DNA from: Halomonas lysinitropha
Lineage (GTDB): Bacteria > Pseudomonadota > Gammaproteobacteria > Pseudomonadales > Halomonadaceae
DNA length: 64,000 nucleotides
Direction: 5' to 3'
NCBI RefSeq assembly: GCF_902500215.1
Contig: NZ_CABVOU010000027.1
Coordinates: forward strand, 1 to 64,000
Part shown: piece by piece, positions 63,979 to 64,000 of the stretch
Layout of the letters: each line of letters begins with the position of its first letter
Position numbering within the stretch: the stretch's first letter is position 1
Notes under the pieces: model-generated
What the model saw: only the letters and a program-made list of their open reading frames with translations
The model's database searches: none
What the model was told of the DNA's origin: nothing
Position numbers and translations under genes: made by a program

Positions 63979-64000
63979 GAAGCTAGAACGCCTTCTCCAG

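Overview
The window is a high-GC chromosomal segment of a gammaproteobacterium, most likely a member of the Halomonadaceae (Halomonas-like). The evidence is the pepA-holC-valS block with divergent lptF-lptG, class Ia nrdA/nrdB, metR-metE, a RstA/RstB-type two-component pair, bfd-bfr, and the general protein flavour. No rRNA, tRNA, CRISPR array, prophage or insertion sequence was seen. Family assignments come from reading motifs and remembered family features. No database search was run.

Left part (1-16.2 kb) is accessory catabolism. A ribose-type ABC importer (354-5088) runs straight into maleylacetate reductase, a metal-dependent amidohydrolase, a beta-hydroxyacid dehydrogenase, a hydroxyquinol-type intradiol dioxygenase and a RutE-like flavin reductase (5142-9994), mostly with 4-bp overlaps or short gaps. 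After a UUCG-loop terminator come a TauE/SafE permease and a regulator-like protein that fuses a winged helix to a periplasmic-binding-protein fold (10935-12710). Next are an SDR dehydrogenase, a type II dehydroquinase and a divergent IclR-regulator/BKACE pair whose intergenic region holds two inverted repeats sharing a half-site. Together these suggest import of a cyclic compound, ring cleavage through hydroxyquinol, and entry into the 3-oxoadipate route. The substrate is unknown.

Middle part (16.4-38.5 kb): azlCD with an LLM flavin oxidoreductase; a small basic membrane protein, a coiled-coil membrane protein and TelA; an ATP-grasp ligase, CocE-type hydrolase and UMF1-type transporter run; a membrane aspartic protease; YihY/BrkB; a nitronate monooxygenase remnant; a FAN1-like nuclease translationally coupled to a PD-(D/E)XK-XPD/DinG-like Fe-S helicase; a Kef-type antiporter; a bicupin; a lipid-exposed or periplasmic protein of unknown function; a DUF3565 gene preceded by a 40-residue ORF; and nrdB.

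Right part (38.5-64 kb) is mostly housekeeping: nrdA with candidate NrdR and DnaA boxes upstream and a REP-like element between nrdA and nrdB; an RstAB-type sensor pair; metR/metE; envelope lipoproteins; DNA-3-methyladenine glycosylase I next to a multi-hairpin intergenic element; DUF411, glyoxalase I, DoxX and META proteins; valS, holC, pepA; lptF (TTG start) and lptG; an RDD protein; bfd and bfr with Fur-like sites; and a nitrate/taurine/HMP-type ABC importer that reaches the window end.
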